A stretch of DNA of 25,510 nucleotides from Anaerolineales bacterium UBA3071 (lineage in GTDB: Bacteria > Chloroflexota > Anaerolineae > UBA3071), in the NCBI GenBank assembly GCA_002366755.1, contig DFBV01000280.1:1-25510 (forward strand). The letters are read 5' to 3'. A program made the translations under genes and the position numbers. This document shows positions 23,101 through 25,510 of the stretch, piece after piece. The notes under the pieces were generated by a model that was not told the origin of the DNA, did not search any database, and saw only the letters and a program-made list of their open reading frames with translations. The stretch's first letter is position 1, and each line of letters starts with the position of its first letter.

Positions 23101-24137
23101 TGCAGCAAGAAAACAAGCGCCTGGAAGAACAGATGGTCAGCGATGACGCAAGGCAACGGCAGATCAAGGCGCTGCAGGCGCAAGTACAGAAGGCACAGGA
23201 CAGGATCCACGAATTGGAGGAGGCTCTTGAGCGTCCGATCCCAGGGCGTGTGGTGGTTTCCCGACCGATCATCCAGGACATCGTGGACGATCTGCCCAAG
23301 CACGACACGTTGACATACGACACCCGACCACTGGAGCAGATCACCCACATCTCCGTTCATCACAGTGCCGTGGCGGCCAATATCGATCCCTGGCGAGTGG
23401 CTGCGTACCAAATCAAGGAAGACCCCAGCCGCGAGAAGCCGGCCTGGCCCGGCATCGGCTACCACTACTACGTGGAACCCGATGGCACCATCTACCAGAC
23501 AAACCACCACGAGACCATCTCCTATCACACGGGAGGGAACAACAGCTACCTCCTGGGCATCTGCTTCGCCGGCTGCTTCATGGATGTCATTCCCACACCC
23601 AAGCAGATCGAAAGCGGGGGACACCTGATCGCTTGGCTGATGCAAGAGCTGAACATCCCGCTCGAGAACGTCTGGGGCCACCAGGAATATCCCAAGAACC
23701 GCAGCACGAGCTGCCCTGGGGCGCAGTGGCTGGGCGGCCAGAAGTGGAAGCAAACACTGGTGGTCCAGGCACATGCGGTGCAGTACGGCCTGCCCAGCCC
23801 GCTGGACAAACCCATTCGCCACTACATGCTGTTCTGGTGGCGCTCGCCGGATATGTGGGCCAAGAGCGACTGGGCCAACGCCAGGAACTATGTTGCCAAG
23901 TTCCACCCCGTCTGCGGTTTCTCAGAGGAGGCGGCCAAGCGCGCCGAGTACGTGCTTGTCGTCGGCGGCACAGCGGGCGTCTCCTGGCAAACGGAGCATT
24001 ACCTGCGGCAGGCAGGCTGCAATGTGGAGCGCATCGAAGGCGTGGACGAAGCGGACACCAAGCGGCAGCTCGACGAGTTGGCGGCCAGCGACCGCCCCTT
24101 CAAGACCTTTGACCTTGCCGAACCATGGTGGATTTAG
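20148..24137 (+). CDS. Modular cell-wall protein: glycosidase-like barrel plus three amidase_2/PGRP repeats
   Basis: 1329 residues. Order: a glycoside-hydrolase-like barrel (about 1-330) with GNEMN (Glu103) and YITETDQ (Glu254) as likely acid and nucleophile; an FW/Ig-like domain (about 333-455, NTGNNTW); a linker domain with FFRRYGLDITGYPISEQ (about 470-525); then three amidase_2 repeats at about 557-701, 775-919 and 1038-1196, separated by coiled coils (about 526-550, 728-765, 945-1028). Repeat 3 keeps the zinc ligands His1071, His1178 and Cys1189. Repeat 1 has Asn588, Ile688 and Ser696 there; repeat 2 has His806, Ala906 and Ser914. The C-terminus (about 1266-1310, VLVVGGTAGVS...GCNVERIEG) resembles CWB2. 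No signal peptide or membrane segment is visible. AGAGGG lies six bases before the ATG. It probably binds and cuts peptidoglycan, but the glycosidase substrate and export route are unknown. Confidence 0.85.
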   Translation: MVRHKSKYIFGIHDPGGEHIMAGEGKKGWILFVHALGLDSNKVSGFNYSAQADQGFGIMARLNHGYEPAGTIPRSDEYELFAQCCANWVRNSRGCHIWIIGNEMNYAVERPGVRYDRSRDPAVLVEPGEIITPEMYARCYRLCRDAIHRVPDHKDDEVLAGAVATWNAQTTYTGNPQGDWIQYFQDILRLLGPQQCDGITLHTYTHGTDPRLVYTATKFQDPPFDQHHYDFLAYRDFMHAIPSSMRHLPVYITETDQDVEWENQNNGWVQRAYGEIDWWNRQPGHQQILALVLYRWPRGFDRWGIQGKAGVIEDFRAALRYEYIWYEGEPPQVYAVEWLKHSMPATMRGNTSASVYLKLRNTGNNTWQHSGAHPVRLGFHWYKDGRPMLLKPEQDIRTPLPSDIAPEGELSVNATVVAPAEGGRLTLTWDLVEEGVTWFVDKGADPLSLAVNVEAAPLPDEEYFEATKHWVRGTFLDFFRRYGLDITGYPISEQGVDPSSGLPTQAFQRVILEEVDGKTRLKLAGQDLQKARRDIARLEAQIDELRKYLIGGGIMVPPSIQDVTQVLTRDSAGFYERQPSHVRYLVINHSGLTKDIELERIAVAHQRRGWPGITYQFYIDRQGHIFRTNPDLEVVSTEDNWAVEGISICFAGHFSKEVPNEAQLSSGGHLCAWLLQEYGLTTEAIAGINEFYRTESPGKNWSGGANWREMLLAKVQEVQASAQPASDADAQQIAALRSQVQHLQAQVQALLDQVALLQQENEQLRDQSGIGPVEPPPIQDITAHLPRDAGDFKRRERSDIRTLVIHHTAVPPSVSMDRIAESLKARGWPGTMHHYFVDGEGNVQQTNPLEEIVDDSVTWIRQAVNICFAGNFAQHIPSEEQLASGARLCAWLLRELDLSPDAVRGAKEFYSTQSPGEQWQEGRQWRGLLLQRVERLLESAGPAPGDSAALQAQIVRLQASLSAAQQEANEATSQRDQLQAQVQRLQQENKRLEEQMVSDDARQRQIKALQAQVQKAQDRIHELEEALERPIPGRVVVSRPIIQDIVDDLPKHDTLTYDTRPLEQITHISVHHSAVAANIDPWRVAAYQIKEDPSREKPAWPGIGYHYYVEPDGTIYQTNHHETISYHTGGNNSYLLGICFAGCFMDVIPTPKQIESGGHLIAWLMQELNIPLENVWGHQEYPKNRSTSCPGAQWLGGQKWKQTLVVQAHAVQYGLPSPLDKPIRHYMLFWWRSPDMWAKSDWANARNYVAKFHPVCGFSEEAAKRAEYVLVVGGTAGVSWQTEHYLRQAGCNVERIEGVDEADTKRQLDELAASDRPFKTFDLAEPWWI
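21816..23735 (+). repeat. Three amidase_2 repeat units inside the modular gene
   Basis: The units lie at about 21816-22250, 22470-22904 and 23259-23735. Each begins with a (P/R)xIQD motif and carries a V/I-x-HxS/T strand, a RGWPG- or AWPG-like turn and an ICFAG strand. Units 1 and 2 share a two-residue deletion and the ending EFY(R/S)T.SPG and look like the closer pair. Unit 3 is the only one with GHQEY and SCPG. The copies are diverged at the DNA level, so the duplications are old. Confidence 0.75.
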
Positions 24138-24139
24138 AG

Positions 24140-24907
24140 ATGCCCTACGAGGTACAGTTGCCGGTTTTCGAAGGGCCACTGGACCTTCTGCTGCACCTCA
24201 TCAAGCGGGAGGAATTGGAGATCACTGCCATCTCCATGTCCCAGATCACCGATCAGTATCTGGTCTATCTCACACTGATGCAAGAGCGTGAGCCCGACGA
24301 TATGGCCGACTTCCTGGTCATGGCGGCCCGCTTGCTGTGGATCAAATCACTAGCCTTGTTGCCCCGGCCACCGCGACCTATGGCAGAGACGGAAGAGGAG
24401 GACCCTGCAGATATGCTGGTGCGTCAGCTCCGGGAGTACAACCGCTTCAGGGAAGCTGCCGGCTGGCTGCATGGTCGTGAGGCGAGAGGGTTGCGGGCCT
24501 ACGTGCGGATCGCTGCCCCGCCGACACCGCCCCGCCGGATGACGCCGGGCGACGTCACGCTGGACGACCTGCTACAAGCCCTCGAGCATGCCCTGGCAGA
24601 GACGCCGCCGCTGGCGCCGGTAGAAGAGATGGTGTCCTCCATCACCGTGACCATCGCCCAGCAAATTGGGCGCATTACCAGGGCCGCTGGGCGGACCCGG
24701 AGGATTCGTTTCCGGGAACTGTTGACTGAGGCCGCCTCTCGGATAGAGATCATCGTCACCCTGCTTGCCTTGCTGGAACTGGTCAAGCAACAGCGGGTCT
24801 CTATGGCGCAGCAGCAGATGTTCGGAGAGATCGTCATCGCACCGCTGGAAGCAACACCGGCAGCGAGCGACCATGGCCAGCTCGAAGCTGATGATCTCCA
24901 GGGATAA
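24140..24907 (+). CDS. scpA: Segregation and condensation protein A
   Basis: 255 residues from the ATG at 24140. ScpA is the kleisin that bridges SMC and ScpB in chromosome condensation. The N-terminal signature YEVQLPVFEGPLDLLLHLIKREELEI is clear, followed by SQITDQYLVYL and a conserved helix (MADFLVMAARLLWIKSLALLP). The C-terminal winged-helix part ends RIEIIVTLLALLELVKQQRVSMAQQQMFGEI. The start is ambiguous: ATG 24125 overlaps the modular gene by 13 bases, while ATG 24140 begins two bases after its stop and fits family N-termini better. Neither has a strong ribosome-binding site, so translation is probably coupled to the upstream gene. scpB is not in the window. Confidence 0.92.
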   Translation: MPYEVQLPVFEGPLDLLLHLIKREELEITAISMSQITDQYLVYLTLMQEREPDDMADFLVMAARLLWIKSLALLPRPPRPMAETEEEDPADMLVRQLREYNRFREAAGWLHGREARGLRAYVRIAAPPTPPRRMTPGDVTLDDLLQALEHALAETPPLAPVEEMVSSITVTIAQQIGRITRAAGRTRRIRFRELLTEAASRIEIIVTLLALLELVKQQRVSMAQQQMFGEIVIAPLEATPAASDHGQLEADDLQG

Positions 24908-24952
24908 GCACCACGCCACCACAGCCAAGCACCGATTTGGACTGAGAGGCTA

Positions 24953-25390
24953 CTAAGGCGGCTCGCCACTCCGCTGTCGCCAAACGACCAGTCTCCATGC
25001 CACCAGCATGCCCAGAATGTCAACCCCCAGGTCCACCACCGTGCCGTGACGGCCTGGCACGAAGGTTTGGTGATACTCATCGCTGCCTGCGTAGAGCAAA
25101 CCGACCAGGAAGGCCCACCACACGACGCACCCGCTGGGCCAGGTCTTCATCATCGCCCGCCAAAGAAGCGCCCACAACATCCCGAAGGCGAACATGTGGC
25201 CACCGGTCTCCATTAGGCGAGCTATCGTAGGCTGTGGATGGCTCGGCAGCCTGGACTGCGACGAAAGGAAGAAGATGAGCCCCATCCACGCCAACGGTGG
25301 CACCCACTGCAGGAGATTGGAGATTGGAAGTTGGTGACTGGACGGTCTTCCCCGCCACGTGTTCTCTTCTCTACGCTCGACGTCTTTCAT
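24953..25390 (-). CDS. VanZ-like membrane protein
   Basis: Up to 145 residues with four membrane segments. Family landmarks are FFLSSQSRLP, GHMFAFGMLWALLWR and the motif SDEYHQTFVPGRHGTVVDLGVDILG. VanZ proteins are linked to low-level teicoplanin resistance in some bacteria, but most relatives have no known role. The first 28 residues (to SNLLQ) are unlike the family, and part of them (SHQLPISNLL) is encoded by a GAGATTGG-type spacer repeat at 25313-25341. The true start may be an internal codon such as the GTG before PPLAWMGL. It lies 12 bases after the end of the glycosyltransferase gene and converges with scpA. Confidence 0.8.
   Translation of the reverse strand: MKDVERREENTWRGRPSSHQLPISNLLQWVPPLAWMGLIFFLSSQSRLPSHPQPTIARLMETGGHMFAFGMLWALLWRAMMKTWPSGCVVWWAFLVGLLYAGSDEYHQTFVPGRHGTVVDLGVDILGMLVAWRLVVWRQRSGEPP
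25313..25341. repeat. Degenerate tandem GAGATTGG units inside the VanZ frame start
   Basis: GAGATTGG, AGATTGG and AAGTTGG follow one another. This is the same spacer repeat family as at 672-746 (reverse orientation) and 8911-8927. Confidence 0.5.
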
Positions 25391-25402
25391 ACCATCTATG
25401 GC

Positions 25403-25510
25403 CTATGTCTCCCCGTATGCTCTCTCGACTCTCTGAACGAGATGCGCCCAGGTAAAGGCGGCACGCACCCTGCGCTGCCCTGCCTTGGCCATCGCCTCCC
25501 GCAGGCCGTC
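25403..25510 (-). CDS. C-terminal end of a probable glycosyltransferase (runs off the window)
   Basis: Only 35 residues are visible. They read DGLREAMAKAGQRRVRAAFTW and end LVQRVERAYGET before the TAG at 25403-25405. A final helix with GxxRVxxxFTWxxLxxRxxxxY is typical of the end of GT4-type glycosyltransferases. The family cannot be proven from this piece, and donor and acceptor are unknown. The VanZ-like gene follows after 12 bases, so they are probably one operon. Confidence 0.6.
   Translation of the reverse strand, partial: DGLREAMAKAGQRRVRAAFTWAHLVQRVERAYGET

Noticed and set aside
22995..23906. Minus-strand open frame (303 codons) opposite amidase repeat 3
   Set aside because: It is the mirror of a conserved domain with intact zinc ligands on the plus strand.

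Overview
The window looks like a chromosomal segment of a GC-rich, free-living bacterium, most likely a member of the Chloroflexota (Anaerolineae-like). This is inferred, not proven. The clues are Thr/Pro-rich linkers followed by SH3 or YbbR domains, a VKOR/DsbA/CcdA disulfide operon, a trace of a DNRLRE-type surface protein, a cdaA-cdaR pair, and intergenic spacers full of short degenerate repeats. Several promoters fit a sigma70 pattern with an exact 17-base spacer. I see no tRNA, rRNA, CRISPR array, phage module or intact transposase.

Layout. 1-161 (-) is the 5' part of an aldo/keto reductase. 165-1086 is a repeat-rich spacer holding a gene remnant. 1087-4726 (+) is a peptidase cluster: two tandem S41 (CtpA-like) proteases and a DmpA-like P1 peptidase. 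4750-5313 (-) is a zinc-ribbon protein whose frame appears to be shifted twice. 5472-6476 (+) is a zinc alcohol dehydrogenase, followed by a type II toxin-antitoxin pair (6614-7122) and a small zinc-ribbon membrane protein (7144-7362). 7500-9914 (-) holds hflX and an M28 peptidase that resembles glutaminyl cyclases. 9915-10479 is a second repeat-rich spacer with a MITE-like palindrome.

10480-15858 (-) reads as one gene run: argF, cdaA, cdaR, der and a sugar-phosphate isomerase-like TIM barrel. A small acidic DUF1540-like protein follows at 16058-16306 (-). 16459-19909 (-) is an envelope thiol-redox operon: SH3-domain anchor protein, membrane-anchored DsbA, VKOR, and a fusion of two thioredoxin-like domains with a CcdA-like membrane domain. 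From a shared intergenic region with two strong divergent promoters, 20148-24137 (+) encodes a 1329-residue modular protein. It has a glycosidase-like barrel, an FW/Ig-like domain, coiled coils, three PGRP/amidase_2 repeats (only the third keeps its zinc ligands) and a CWB2-like C-terminus. scpA overlaps or abuts its end. The window closes with a VanZ-like protein and the tail of a glycosyltransferase, both (-).

Most of the named genes touch the cell envelope: proteolysis at the membrane (S41), peptidoglycan binding and cleavage (the modular protein), c-di-AMP control of wall and osmotic balance (CdaA/CdaR), and exported disulfide formation and reduction. The most unusual item is the modular protein with two degenerate amidase copies and no visible export signal. 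The next most useful items are the doubly shifted zinc-ribbon gene and the missing start codon of hflX.
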